Source: Nocardia huaxiensis (GTDB lineage: Bacteria > Actinomycetota > Actinomycetes > Mycobacteriales > Mycobacteriaceae). Taken from it: 64,000 nucleotides of DNA. The notes under the pieces are model-generated. The model worked only from the letters and a program-made list of their open reading frames with translations, made no database searches and was not told where the DNA came from. The translations under genes and the position numbers were made by a program. Below, one piece after another: positions 25,318 to 34,164 of this stretch (position 1 is its first letter; each line of letters starts with the position of its first letter). The stretch covers positions 5,270,001 through 5,334,000 of the forward strand of contig NZ_CP059399.1 of NCBI RefSeq assembly GCF_013744875.1, given 5' to 3'.

Positions 25318-26265
25318 GTGGGCGAGGCGATGACGTGGGTGCAGGCCGTGGTGCTGGGCCTGGTGCAGGGCTTGACGGAGTTTCTGCCGATTTCGTCGTC
25401 GGCGCATATGCGCATCGTGTCGGCGGTGTTCTTCGGTGACGACGCGGGCGCGTCGTTCACCGCGGTCACCCAGCTGGGCACCGAGGCCGCGGTGCTGGTG
25501 TATTTCGCCAAGGACATCTGGCGCATCCTGCAGGCGTGGTTCGGGGTGAACTGGGAGAAGATCAACGGCCGCGCGAAACAGCCGGTGCCGCTGCATGATG
25601 CGCCCACCACGGTGCTGCCCGTCTACGACCCGAGCATTCCCGGCGGGTACGCGCTGGACGCGGATGCGCAGCGGCAGCTGGACTACCGCATCGGCTGGTA
25701 TGTGATCATCGCCACCATCCCGATCGGTGTGCTCGGATTTCTGTTCAAGGACGAAATCCGTACCGGCGCAAGGAATCTGTGGCTGGTGTCGACCATGTTG
25801 ATCGTGTTCGCGCTGGTGATCGCCGCCGGTGAGTACTACGGCCGCAAGCAGCGCCCGATCGAGCAGCTGACCACCCGCGACGGCCTGATCATGGGTTTCG
25901 CGCAATGCCTGGCCCTCATCCCGGGCGTGTCGCGTTCGGGTGCGACGTCGACGGCCGGCTTGTTCCTGGGCCTGACTCGTGAGGCGGCCGTGCGGTTCTC
26001 GTTCCTGCTCGCGATCCCCGCGGTGCTGGCCTCGGGCCTGTTCAGCCTCCCCGATGCCTTCGAACCCGCCGGTGAGGGCCTCAACGCCTCGGGTCCGCAG
26101 ATCTTCGTGGCCACGGTGATCTCGTTCGTGGTCGGCTACGCGTCGGTGGCGTGGCTGCTGAAGTTCGTCGCCAAACACTCCCTCGACTGGTTCGTCGGCT
26201 ACCGCATCATCCTCGGCCTGACGGTGATGGCGCTGCTGGCGACCGGCGTCGTGTCGGCAACGTAG
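25318..26265 (+). CDS. uppP: undecaprenyl-diphosphatase
   Basis: Recycles undecaprenyl diphosphate to the lipid carrier used for peptidoglycan and arabinogalactan synthesis. About 315 residues with eight predicted membrane helices. The motifs [14 protein letters not shown] and [10 protein letters not shown] form the active site. GTG 25318 is chosen for the GGAGGG ribosome site 5 bases upstream; ATG 25330 is an alternative. A ~35-residue insertion ([20 protein letters not shown]...) between early helices is longer than in the mycobacterial protein. It begins the uppP-to-mshC block. Confidence 0.93.
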   Translation: MGEAMTWVQAVVLGLVQGLTEFLPISSSAHMRIVSAVFFGDDAGASFTAVTQLGTEAAVLVYFAKDIWRILQAWFGVNWEKINGRAKQPVPLHDAPTTVLPVYDPSIPGGYALDADAQRQLDYRIGWYVIIATIPIGVLGFLFKDEIRTGARNLWLVSTMLIVFALVIAAGEYYGRKQRPIEQLTTRDGLIMGFAQCLALIPGVSRSGATSTAGLFLGLTREAAVRFSFLLAIPAVLASGLFSLPDAFEPAGEGLNASGPQIFVATVISFVVGYASVAWLLKFVAKHSLDWFVGYRIILGLTVMALLATGVVSAT

Positions 26266-26281
26266 CCAGTAGGCTGTCACG

Positions 26282-27016
26282 GTGACGGTGATCCTGTTGC
26301 GGCACGGCGTGTCCACGTCGAACACTGCCCGCACCCTGGCCGGCCGCAGCGCGGGCGTCGAGTTGACCGACCGTGGCCGCGAGCAGGCGAATGCGCTGGT
26401 TCAGCGGCTCGGGTCGCTGCCCGTCGAACACATCGTGTGCTCGCCGCTGCTGCGCTGCCAGCGCACCGTCGCACCCCTGGCCGACAAACTCGGATTGGAA
26501 GCCGAACCCGAGGAACGGCTGCTCGAGGTCGACTACGGCGACTGGACCGGGCGCCCGCTGGCCGAGCTGGTGAACGAGCCGCTGTGGAAGGTCGTGCAGC
26601 GGCATGCCTCGGGTGCGGTGTTCCCGGGCGGAGAAGGCTTGGCGCAGGTGCAGTTTCGGGCCGTGGCCGCCATCCGCGACTACGATCGGCGCTTCGCCGA
26701 GCAGCACGGCGGGGATGTGCTGTGGGTGGCGTGCACGCACGGCGACGTGATCAAGTCGATCATCGCCGACGCCTACGGCATCCATTTGGACGGCTTCCAG
26801 CGCATCGTGGTCGAACCCGCCTCGATCAGCGTCATCCGCTACACCCCCACCGCCCCGTACGTGTGGCGGGTGAACGACACCGGCTCGGATCTGTCGAGTC
26901 TGGCGGCGATTTCGCCGCAGTCGGGCAGCGAGGCCCGATCGGGGCCGGTTCCCGGCGGGGAAACGGGAAACACCGGGAGTACGGATAATGGGGTTGCGGG
27001 ACGCCCCGATTCATAA
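26282..27016 (+). CDS. histidine phosphatase family protein (Rv2135c-like)
   Basis: A 244-residue phosphoglycerate-mutase-like phosphatase. The RHG motif is at residues 7-9 (LLRHGVSTSN), EVDYGDWTGR and the second catalytic His in ACTHGDVIKS follow. GTG start 16 bases after uppP. The last ~35 residues are a Ser/Gly-rich tail not needed for the fold. Same position as Rv2135c; the natural substrate is not known from sequence. Confidence 0.88.
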   Translation: MTVILLRHGVSTSNTARTLAGRSAGVELTDRGREQANALVQRLGSLPVEHIVCSPLLRCQRTVAPLADKLGLEAEPEERLLEVDYGDWTGRPLAELVNEPLWKVVQRHASGAVFPGGEGLAQVQFRAVAAIRDYDRRFAEQHGGDVLWVACTHGDVIKSIIADAYGIHLDGFQRIVVEPASISVIRYTPTAPYVWRVNDTGSDLSSLAAISPQSGSEARSGPVPGGETGNTGSTDNGVAGRPDS

Positions 27017-27046
27017 GTGTCGTTGAGTAGCTGTCAGGAGGTGCAG

Positions 27047-27631
27047 ATGAGCCGAGCCATTCACATTTTCCGCACCCCCGATCGTTTCGTCGCCGGCACT
27101 GTCGGCGAGCCGGGCGACCGCGCCTTCTACCTGCAGGCCGTGCAGGAACCGCGCGTGGTGAGCGTGCTGCTGGAAAAGCAGCAGGTCAAGGTGCTGGCCG
27201 ATCGGATGGGTCTTCTGCTGGACGAAGTGGCGCGCCGCTTCGGAACCGAAGTGCCGCCACCGGCGCCCGATGTGGCCGACGTGGCGCCGCTGCAAACGCC
27301 CGTCGACGCCGAATTCCGGGTCGGCACCATGGGTTTGGGCTGGGACGCCGACGCGGGCGCGGTGGTGGTGGAATTGCTGGCCATCACCGAAACCGAGGTC
27401 GACGAATCGGTGGTGCTCGACGACACCGAGGAGGGACCCGACGCGGTGCGCGTGTTCCTGACCCCGGTGCAGGCGCGGGAGTTCGCGCTACGGTCGGCGC
27501 GGGTGATCGCGGCCGGACGGCCGCCGTGCCCGCTGTGCGGGGAACCCTTGTCGGCCAAGGGACACATGTGTGTGCGCACCAACGGCTACAAGCGCGGCGA
27601 CATCTTCGGCGCGACCGGCGTCGAGGAGTAG
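27047..27631 (+). CDS. DUF3090 family protein (Rv2134c-like)
   Basis: 194 residues from ATG 27047 with an AGGAGGT ribosome site; an upstream TTG at 27017 is less likely. Conserved in actinobacteria beside the SCO1664-type protein and mshC. The C-terminal CPLCGEPLSAKGHMC is a probable zinc knuckle. N-terminal IHIFRTPDRFVAGTVGEPG is the family signature. Function unknown. Confidence 0.88.
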   Translation: MSRAIHIFRTPDRFVAGTVGEPGDRAFYLQAVQEPRVVSVLLEKQQVKVLADRMGLLLDEVARRFGTEVPPPAPDVADVAPLQTPVDAEFRVGTMGLGWDADAGAVVVELLAITETEVDESVVLDDTEEGPDAVRVFLTPVQAREFALRSARVIAAGRPPCPLCGEPLSAKGHMCVRTNGYKRGDIFGATGVEE

Positions 27632-27634
27632 ATC

Positions 27635-28414
27635 GTGGACGACCCGCTACGCACCGGTGCGATGACGGTGATCGGGCAGGTCACCACCGCCAGCAATGCC
27701 ACGCTGGTGTGCGAGATCGGCGACGGCGACGCCCCGCTGCGGGTGGTGTACAAGCCGGTGCGCGGTGAACGACCCCTGTGGGACTTCCCCGACGGCACCC
27801 TCGCCGGCCGGGAAGTGGCGGCGTATCTGGTGTCGGAAGCGTTGGGGTGGGGCGTGATTCCCGAAACCGTGCTGCGTGACGGGCCGTTCGGGCCCGGCAT
27901 GGTGCAACGCTGGATCGACGGGCCCGACGACCGGGTGGGACCGGACCCGGTGGACCTGTGCCCGGTCGGGGAGATTCCCGACGGCTACCGCGAAGTGCTG
28001 CGCGCCCTGGACCCGTCGGGGCAGCCGGTATCGCTGGTGCACTCCGAAGAATCCGGGCTGTACCGGATGGCGGTGCTGGATGTGCTGATCAACAATGCCG
28101 ACCGCAAGGGCGGGCACGCCCTGGCCGGGGCCGGCGGGCGCCTCTACGGGGTCGATCACGGCATCAGCCTGCACGCCGAGCCGAAACTGCGCACCGTGCT
28201 GTGGGGGTGGGCGGGGGAACCGGTCGAGGACGAATTGCTCACCGACATCAAGGTTTTGGTGAAAGCCCTGCCGGGCGAACTCGGTGCGCGGCTGCGCGAG
28301 TTGATCACCGGCACCGAAATCGAGGCCCTGGCGGCGCGGGCGCAGGCGCTGTTGCACGAACCGGTCATGCCGGTGCCGAACTCCTCGCGCCCCATTCCGT
28401 GGCCCGCGTTCTGA
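27635..28414 (+). CDS. SCO1664 family protein (Rv2133c-like)
   Basis: 259 residues, GTG start 3 bases after the DUF3090 stop, so co-translated. The family has a distant PI3/PI4-kinase-like fold: VVYKPVRGERPLWDFPDGTL as the nucleotide-binding strand region, MAVLDVLINNADRKGGH as the catalytic-loop equivalent and YGVDHGISLH as the DFG-like segment. The fixed order DUF3090-SCO1664-mshC suggests a conserved but unknown task. Confidence 0.88.
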   Translation: MDDPLRTGAMTVIGQVTTASNATLVCEIGDGDAPLRVVYKPVRGERPLWDFPDGTLAGREVAAYLVSEALGWGVIPETVLRDGPFGPGMVQRWIDGPDDRVGPDPVDLCPVGEIPDGYREVLRALDPSGQPVSLVHSEESGLYRMAVLDVLINNADRKGGHALAGAGGRLYGVDHGISLHAEPKLRTVLWGWAGEPVEDELLTDIKVLVKALPGELGARLRELITGTEIEALAARAQALLHEPVMPVPNSSRPIPWPAF

Positions 28415-28589
28415 CCGTGTCCCCGGTCGCGGTGTCGGCGAAAACGTTGCCACCATCATGATTTCAACCATTGACGTTTCAGCATCAGTGGTTAAGGTCC
28501 AGGTCGGGACCGGTGTGCGCGGCGGGCTCCGCATACCGCTGAGCGGGGGCGCGCACGATCGCGGTCGATCGCCCAGTTAACCTCGAATC

Positions 28590-29828
28590 ATGCAGTCCTG
28601 GTCCGATACCGCTGTCCCGACCGTTCCCGGATCCGGACCAGCGTTGCGCCTGTTCGACACCGCCGACAAGCAGGTCCGCCCGGTCACCCCCGGCCCGACC
28701 GCCACCATGTACGTCTGCGGCATCACCCCCTACGACGCCACCCACCTCGGGCACGCCGCCACCTACCTGACCTTCGATCTGGTCAACCGGCTCTGGCGCG
28801 ACGCCGGCCACGACGTGCACTACGTGCAGAACACCACCGACGTCGACGACCCGCTGTTCGAACGCGCGCACCGCGACGGCATCGACTGGCGGGAGCTGGG
28901 CACCCGCGAGATCAACCTGTTCCGGGAGGACATGGCCGCGCTGCGCGTCATCCCGCCGCGCGACTACATCGGGGCCATCGAATCGGTGCAGGAAGTGGTC
29001 GAACTGGTCGACAAACTCCTGGTCACCGGTGCCGCGTACGTCGTCGACGACGCCGAATACCCCGACATCTACTTCCGTCACGACGCCACCGAACAGTTCG
29101 GCTACGAATCCGGCTACGACCGGGCCACCATGGACCGGTTCTTCGCCGAACGCGGCGGCGACCCGGACCGCAAGGGCAAACGCGACCCCATCGACCCGCT
29201 GCTGTGGCGGGTGGAGCGTCCCGGTGAACCGTCGTGGCCGGCGCCGTTCGGTGCGGGCCGCCCCGGCTGGCACATCGAGTGTGCGGCCATCGCGCTCAAT
29301 CGCATCGGCACCGAATTCGATATTCAGGGCGGCGGCAGCGACCTGATCTACCCGCATCACGAATACTCCGCCGCGCACGCCGAAGCCCTGGTCAAGGGCC
29401 GCCGCTTCGCCCGCCACTACGTGCACGCCGGACTCATCGGCCTCGACGGCGAGAAAATGTCGAAGTCGCGCGGCAACCTGGTGTTCGTGTCGAAGCTGCG
29501 TCGCGCCGGCACCGACCCGGCCGCCATCCGCCTGGGCCTGTTCTCCGGCCACTACCGCGCCGACCGCGAATGGTCCGATACGGTTCTCACCGAAGCCCTG
29601 TCGCGCCTGGACCGGTGGCGTTCGGCCACCGCGCTGACCTCCGGCCCGGACGCCACCGACACCGTCGCACGCCTGCGCCGGCACCTGGCCGACGACCTGG
29701 ACACGCCCAAAGCGATTGCGGCCGTGGACAGCTGGGCCCAGCAGGCCCTCGGCTACGGCGGCCCGGACACCGCCGCGCCGGGCCTGATCCGCGACGCCGT
29801 CGACGCCCTGTTCGGCATCCAGCTCTGA
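28590..29828 (+). CDS. mshC: L-cysteine:1D-myo-inosityl 2-amino-2-deoxy-glucopyranoside ligase
   Basis: Joins cysteine to GlcN-inositol with ATP in mycothiol synthesis, giving the main thiol of actinobacteria. 412 residues, the usual length for MshC and shorter than cysteinyl-tRNA synthetase, from which it derives. The HIGH-type motif is HLGH near 51-54, preceded by CGITPYDAT with the zinc Cys. The KMSKS motif is intact near 289 ([10 protein letters not shown]). ATG start; a 175-base spacer separates it from SCO1664. Confidence 0.95.
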   Translation: MQSWSDTAVPTVPGSGPALRLFDTADKQVRPVTPGPTATMYVCGITPYDATHLGHAATYLTFDLVNRLWRDAGHDVHYVQNTTDVDDPLFERAHRDGIDWRELGTREINLFREDMAALRVIPPRDYIGAIESVQEVVELVDKLLVTGAAYVVDDAEYPDIYFRHDATEQFGYESGYDRATMDRFFAERGGDPDRKGKRDPIDPLLWRVERPGEPSWPAPFGAGRPGWHIECAAIALNRIGTEFDIQGGGSDLIYPHHEYSAAHAEALVKGRRFARHYVHAGLIGLDGEKMSKSRGNLVFVSKLRRAGTDPAAIRLGLFSGHYRADREWSDTVLTEALSRLDRWRSATALTSGPDATDTVARLRRHLADDLDTPKAIAAVDSWAQQALGYGGPDTAAPGLIRDAVDALFGIQL

Positions 29829-29834
29829 ATCCCC

Positions 29835-29876
29835 ACCGCGCGCAAGACCTCCCGTAACGGGGAGAGCCCGCGCGGT
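29835..29876. terminator. nested hairpin terminator after mshC
   Basis: ACCGCGCG (29835-29842) pairs with CGCGCGGT (29869-29876), enclosing a second stem CTCCC/GGGAG (29849-29864). It sits between mshC and the convergent fusion gene and can serve both strands. Confidence 0.6.
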
Positions 29877-29982
29877 GCGGGTGAGTGGGGGCTCCGGTCG
29901 CCGGCGAAGCCCCCACCCGCATCGGTTTCGCGACCGGTCTCCCGGCCGGGGCAGCGGCCGGAAGACGATGCGGGACCGACGT

Positions 29983-32133
29983 TTACAGCAGTTCGGCGAG
30001 CATCGCGGCCGCGACGGCGGCACCGTCGCCGCCGATCGGCAGATAGGCGGGCTGGATGGTGAGTTCCTTGCGTATCGCCTCGGCCAGGGCTGCCGGGTCG
30101 GCGGCGGTCTGGTAGTCGAGGCAGCGACCGGCGTGGTGGCGGTCCAGGCGGTGGCGGACGTGGCGTTGCTGTTCGAAATGGTGGAGCAGCGGGATATAGA
30201 GGAACGGGACCTGGCGGGCGGTGAGTTCCATGCAGGTGGTCAGCCCGCCCTGCACGATCGCCAGATCGCAGGCCGCCAGATACCGGTAGAGGTCGGGCAG
30301 GAAACCGTGCACCTCGACACCGTCCACCCGCGGCAGTGCCTCGGCCTGGATGCGCGGGCCCGCGACGAGCACGAAACGCAGGTCCGGGTCGGTGGCGCGC
30401 ACCAGCGGCACGGCGTCCAGGACCCGGCGCAGCAGATGCTGCCCCACACCGGAGCCGCCGACGGTGACCACGCAGACGCGTTCGCGCGCACCGTAACCGA
30501 ACTCGGCGCGCAGCTGGTCGCGGTCGAGGGCGTCGGGGTCGAATCCGGTGATGTAGCCGCTGAAGTCGAAATGCTGCTCGGTCCAGTCGCGGATGGCGGG
30601 CAGGCCGGGGCCGAAAGTGTCCGGCACGATGTCGTCCGGATCGCCGACGAACACCGACCGGTCACGTAAACGTCGATAGCGGGCCCGCTGGGTGAGCATT
30701 TCCAGGTTGTAGTCGGCGGTCAGCGCGGCCTCCTCGGTCCCGCCGTCGGGCAGCGGCAGCCAGCCGACGAAATCGGTGAGCCAGGCATAGGAGAAGCGTT
30801 TGAGCTCGGGATTCTCGTGCAGGAAATGGTCGACCTCCCAGGCTTCGTCGGCGATCACCAGGTCGTAGTGCCGCTCGGCGACCAGATCGGCGAAGACCAT
30901 GAAATTGGCGACCAGGGTTTCGTCCATGCGGCGGATCGCGTGAAACGCGTGCAGATCATGTTCGGCGGCTTCGTATTCGATGCGCGCGGATTCGCTGGCC
31001 AGCCACTGCGAGGCCGGATGAATGCGTTCACCGTGCCGGGCCAGCACCGTGGTGACCGGATGCTGAGCCAGCCACTCGATCTCGAGATCCGGGCGCTGTG
31101 CACGTAAGGCGGCGGCGATGGCCACATCGCGGCGAGCATGGCCGAGTCCGATCGGGGAGGACAGGTAGAGCGCGCGGGGTGCACGGCGGGCGGCGCGCGT
31201 CCAGGTGCGCCGGCGCGGACGCGGTTGCACGCGGTCGACGAAATCGCGGATGAGCCCGTTCACCAGCACCGGATCGCGCATGGGGGGTGCGTGCCCGCCG
31301 CCGTGCACGCGCACCAGATCCGCGCCGGTGAGCTCGGCCAGCCGTTCGGCCACCGCGGGCGGCACCACCGCGTCCTCGTCACCGACGATCACCAGCACCG
31401 GGCATTGCACTGCGCGGCACAGGGTTTCGACCTGCTCACGGCTCACCGGTGCGACCTGTGCGCCGGCATCGGCCTGTGCTGCCTCGCCGAAGCGGCCGTC
31501 GGTGGCGTCGGCGACCGCCTGCGCGGTGGTCTGGCGCGCCCAGGCCCGGCAGTCCTCGATCTGCTTGCTCGAATGCGGTTCGCTGAAGATCTGCGCGAAG
31601 AAGAATTCGGTGAACTCCTCGAAACCGCCTGCCAGCCAATGACTCCGGTTGAACAAGCCCCACCCGGCCGGTGCGGGGGAGCGCTGCTGCCACAGCCGTG
31701 CCCGCGCCGACACCGTGAAATCCAGCGCCGGCCCGGCCGCGACCAGCCCCTGCACCCGCTGCGGATGCAGGGCGGCCACCCGCACACCCCAGGTCGCGCC
31801 CGCCGAGAACCCGACCAGCACCGCGGCGCCGGTCGCGGTGGCATCGAGCACCGCGACCGCGTCGGCCACATGCTGCTCGGCGGTGTAGGCGGCCGCACCC
31901 ACCGGCCGCCCCGACGCGCCGTTGCCGCGCGCGTCGAAGGTCAGCACCCGGAAATGCCGTGCCAGATACGGGATCTGCGCCTTCCAGCAGCGTGAGTGCA
32001 CGATCGACCAGGTGGGCAGCAACAGCACGGTCACCGGCCCGGACCCGTACTCGGCCCACGCGATCGGCACCCCGTCGCGGTCGGCGACACCGGTACGCAC
32101 CGGTTCGACGGCCCGCCGGGTCTGCGCGGTCAC
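29983..32133 (-). CDS. alpha/beta hydrolase-glycosyltransferase fusion
   Basis: A 716-residue bifunctional protein from GTG 32133, which overlaps the methyltransferase stop. Residues about 10-290 are an alpha/beta hydrolase: LTFDARGNGASG, nucleophile elbow VGFSAGATWG and a late GGHAPPMRDP His. Residues about 310-715 are a GT-B glycosyltransferase of the MurG/UGT kind: YLSSPIGLGHARRDVAIAAA at the start, VVTVGGSGVGQHLLRRVLDA, and the donor site AIVQGGLTTCMELTA. Both catalytic parts look intact. The fusion suggests an esterified sugar or acyl-glycoside substrate; this is inference. Co-translated with a methyltransferase. Confidence 0.82.
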   Translation of the reverse strand: MTAQTRRAVEPVRTGVADRDGVPIAWAEYGSGPVTVLLLPTWSIVHSRCWKAQIPYLARHFRVLTFDARGNGASGRPVGAAAYTAEQHVADAVAVLDATATGAAVLVGFSAGATWGVRVAALHPQRVQGLVAAGPALDFTVSARARLWQQRSPAPAGWGLFNRSHWLAGGFEEFTEFFFAQIFSEPHSSKQIEDCRAWARQTTAQAVADATDGRFGEAAQADAGAQVAPVSREQVETLCRAVQCPVLVIVGDEDAVVPPAVAERLAELTGADLVRVHGGGHAPPMRDPVLVNGLIRDFVDRVQPRPRRRTWTRAARRAPRALYLSSPIGLGHARRDVAIAAALRAQRPDLEIEWLAQHPVTTVLARHGERIHPASQWLASESARIEYEAAEHDLHAFHAIRRMDETLVANFMVFADLVAERHYDLVIADEAWEVDHFLHENPELKRFSYAWLTDFVGWLPLPDGGTEEAALTADYNLEMLTQRARYRRLRDRSVFVGDPDDIVPDTFGPGLPAIRDWTEQHFDFSGYITGFDPDALDRDQLRAEFGYGARERVCVVTVGGSGVGQHLLRRVLDAVPLVRATDPDLRFVLVAGPRIQAEALPRVDGVEVHGFLPDLYRYLAACDLAIVQGGLTTCMELTARQVPFLYIPLLHHFEQQRHVRHRLDRHHAGRCLDYQTAADPAALAEAIRKELTIQPAYLPIGGDGAAVAAAMLAELL

Positions 32134-33209
32134 CGCCGCACTTCCAGCACCATGTGGAACGGTGTGGCCGCCGCGATGCGGCAGTGCCCGAATCCGGCCG
32201 CGGTCACCACATCCCGCAACCGCGCGGGACCCGCCTGCGTGCCCAGGGCCGCACCCACCGGCTGCGACAGCGACGACGGCGTGCACAGCAGGGTCGAGAA
32301 TCCGTAGAAGGCGCGCCCGATCGGATGCAGATTGTCCTCCACCCGATCCCCGGCGGCCGGTTCCACGATCATCCAGGTGCCCTCGGGCGCCAGCGCCTGA
32401 CGCACCCGCCGCGCCGCACCCACCGGATCACCCATATCGTGCAGGGCGTCGAAGGTGGTCACCAGGTCGTAGCCGTCGCCGGAAAACTCGTGCGCCGCAG
32501 CCACTTCGAACCTCGCCTGGGATGCCACCCCGGCGTCGGCGGCGCGGCGGGACGCGGTGCGCACCGACTCCGGATGCGCGTCCGACCCCTGGAAACGTGA
32601 GTGCGGGAACGCTTGTGCCATCAGGATCGTCGAGGCCCCGTGCCCGCACCCGATATCGGCCACCCGGGCCCCGCGCCGCAGCGTGTCCACCACACCGTCG
32701 AGGGCGGGCAACCAGTCATTCACCAGATGGGCGCGGTAGGCGGGGCGGAAGAACCGCTCACATCCGGAATGCACGTCCGGACCGTGTTCGTGCCAGCCGA
32801 TCCCGCTGCCGTCGCGGGCGGCCTCCAGCACGCGCGGCCAATCGACGATCGTGCCCACCGCCAGCTGGAACAACCCTGGCAGGAACGCCGGACTGCTCGG
32901 ATCGGTCAGTGCCACCGCACGTTCGGGCGGCAGCGTGTAGGTGCCCGGACCGGGCTGATAGGTGAGGTACTGTCCGGCGGCCTGCGCATTGAGCCACTCC
33001 CGCACATAGTGGGCGTCGGTGCCGGTGGCCTCGGCCAGCTCGACCGCGGTCATCGGGCCCAGCCCGGCCAGGGTCCGGTATAAGCCGAGCTTGTCGCCGA
33101 GCACGACCAGCGCCGCGTTCAACGCCGCCCCCACCTCCCCGACAGCGGTCAGAACGAACGACATGAGCTTGTCGGGATCCACCGGAGCCGATTCCACAGT
33201 GCTGGTCAT
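32130..33209 (-). CDS. class I SAM-dependent methyltransferase (Rv2258c-like)
   Basis: 359 residues. An N-terminal winged-helix domain (KLGLYRTLAGLGPMTAVELA ... VREWLNAQAAGQYL) precedes a Rossmann methyltransferase with the SAM motif VADIGCGHGASTILMAQ and VTTFDALHDMGDP. The arrangement is that of the Rv2258c group and plant-type small-molecule methyltransferases. Its stop overlaps the GTG of the hydrolase-glycosyltransferase gene. It is divergent from a TetR regulator with candidate operators between them. Confidence 0.85.
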   Translation of the reverse strand: MTSTVESAPVDPDKLMSFVLTAVGEVGAALNAALVVLGDKLGLYRTLAGLGPMTAVELAEATGTDAHYVREWLNAQAAGQYLTYQPGPGTYTLPPERAVALTDPSSPAFLPGLFQLAVGTIVDWPRVLEAARDGSGIGWHEHGPDVHSGCERFFRPAYRAHLVNDWLPALDGVVDTLRRGARVADIGCGHGASTILMAQAFPHSRFQGSDAHPESVRTASRRAADAGVASQARFEVAAAHEFSGDGYDLVTTFDALHDMGDPVGAARRVRQALAPEGTWMIVEPAAGDRVEDNLHPIGRAFYGFSTLLCTPSSLSQPVGAALGTQAGPARLRDVVTAAGFGHCRIAAATPFHMVLEVRR

Positions 33210-33405
33210 CAGGAAACCCTTTGCGGTCGAAGGCAGTTACCCCTTCACCGTCGGGCATCGCGGGCCCCGCTCGCATCAGGGCACCCCCCTGGGTTTCGGT
33301 CCGACGCAGCGGCCAGGCGTTGGCGCGCTGGGTCACCTCCTGGACGAGTCCGGCGATGCGTTGCTGGGACAGTGCGCGGAAGAACGCGGTGCATGAGCCC
33401 GGTCT

Positions 33406-33454
33406 CTAACGAGTGTCATATACCTCTCGCGGTAAGCTATAACAACCGTCATAG
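33406..33454. promoter_or_regulatory. pair of candidate TetR operator sites
   Basis: Two copies related to TATGAC-N4-GTTAKA, read on the minus strand, lie at 33406-33420 and 33438-33453. On the plus strand they appear as AACGAGTGTCATA and AACAACCGTCATA. They sit just ahead of the TetR gene and in the divergent methyltransferase promoter region. Confidence 0.5.
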
Positions 33455-33469
33455 ACAGGGAGTGTGTGC

Positions 33470-34051
33470 ATGGCCGACCAAGCCCCCGCGGCGCGTGAGC
33501 GCATGGTGGCCGGCGCCGCCGACATGATCCGCCGCCGCGGCCTCAACGCCACCAGCGTGCGCGAACTGGCCAAACACGCCGCCGCACCCTTGGGTTCGAC
33601 CTACCACTACTTCCCTGGCGGCAAACAGCAACTCGCCGCCGAAGCCATCACCTACACCGGTGACCACGTCGCCGCCCTGCTGGCCGACTACCTGCGCGCA
33701 GGCCCCCTCGACGGACTGCGCTCCTTCCTCATCCTGTGGCGAAAAGTCGTGGAATCCAGCGACTTCCGCGCCGGCTGCCCTGTACTGGCCGTCGCCGTCG
33801 AAGACCTGCCCGACAGTGAATCCGCCCCCCATCAGGCCGCGGCCGCCGCCTTCCACCAGTGGACCGAGCTCCTGACAGCCTCCCTGCGCGAACACGGCGC
33901 GCCCGCCGGCACCGCCGAAGCCACCGCCACCCTCATCGTGGCCGCCGTCGAAGGCGCCATCGCCATGTGCCGCGCCGAACACAGCACCACCCCGATGGAC
34001 CGCGTCGCCGGGCAACTCGAATCCCTCGTGCGCGCGGCCACCACCGGCTGA
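33470..34051 (+). CDS. TetR family regulator, LmrA/YxaF-like
   Basis: 193 residues from ATG 33470 (33464 is two codons earlier). The helix-turn-helix is AADMIRRRGLNATSVRELAKHAAAPLGSTYHYF in its parts, with the YHYFPGGKQQL block typical of the LmrA/YxaF group and a C-terminal ligand domain with DFRAGCPVLAVAVE. Divergent from the methyltransferase/fusion operon and probably its repressor. Confidence 0.85.
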   Translation: MADQAPAARERMVAGAADMIRRRGLNATSVRELAKHAAAPLGSTYHYFPGGKQQLAAEAITYTGDHVAALLADYLRAGPLDGLRSFLILWRKVVESSDFRAGCPVLAVAVEDLPDSESAPHQAAAAAFHQWTELLTASLREHGAPAGTAEATATLIVAAVEGAIAMCRAEHSTTPMDRVAGQLESLVRAATTG

Positions 34052-34164
34052 CAGCGACCCCGAGTGCCCTTGCGGCCCTGCGGGTTCCGCAACACAGGTC
34101 AGGGTGGGTGAATCCCACCCCTGGGTGAGCCGCCGCACCCGCCCCCGATTCCTACACTCGGAAC

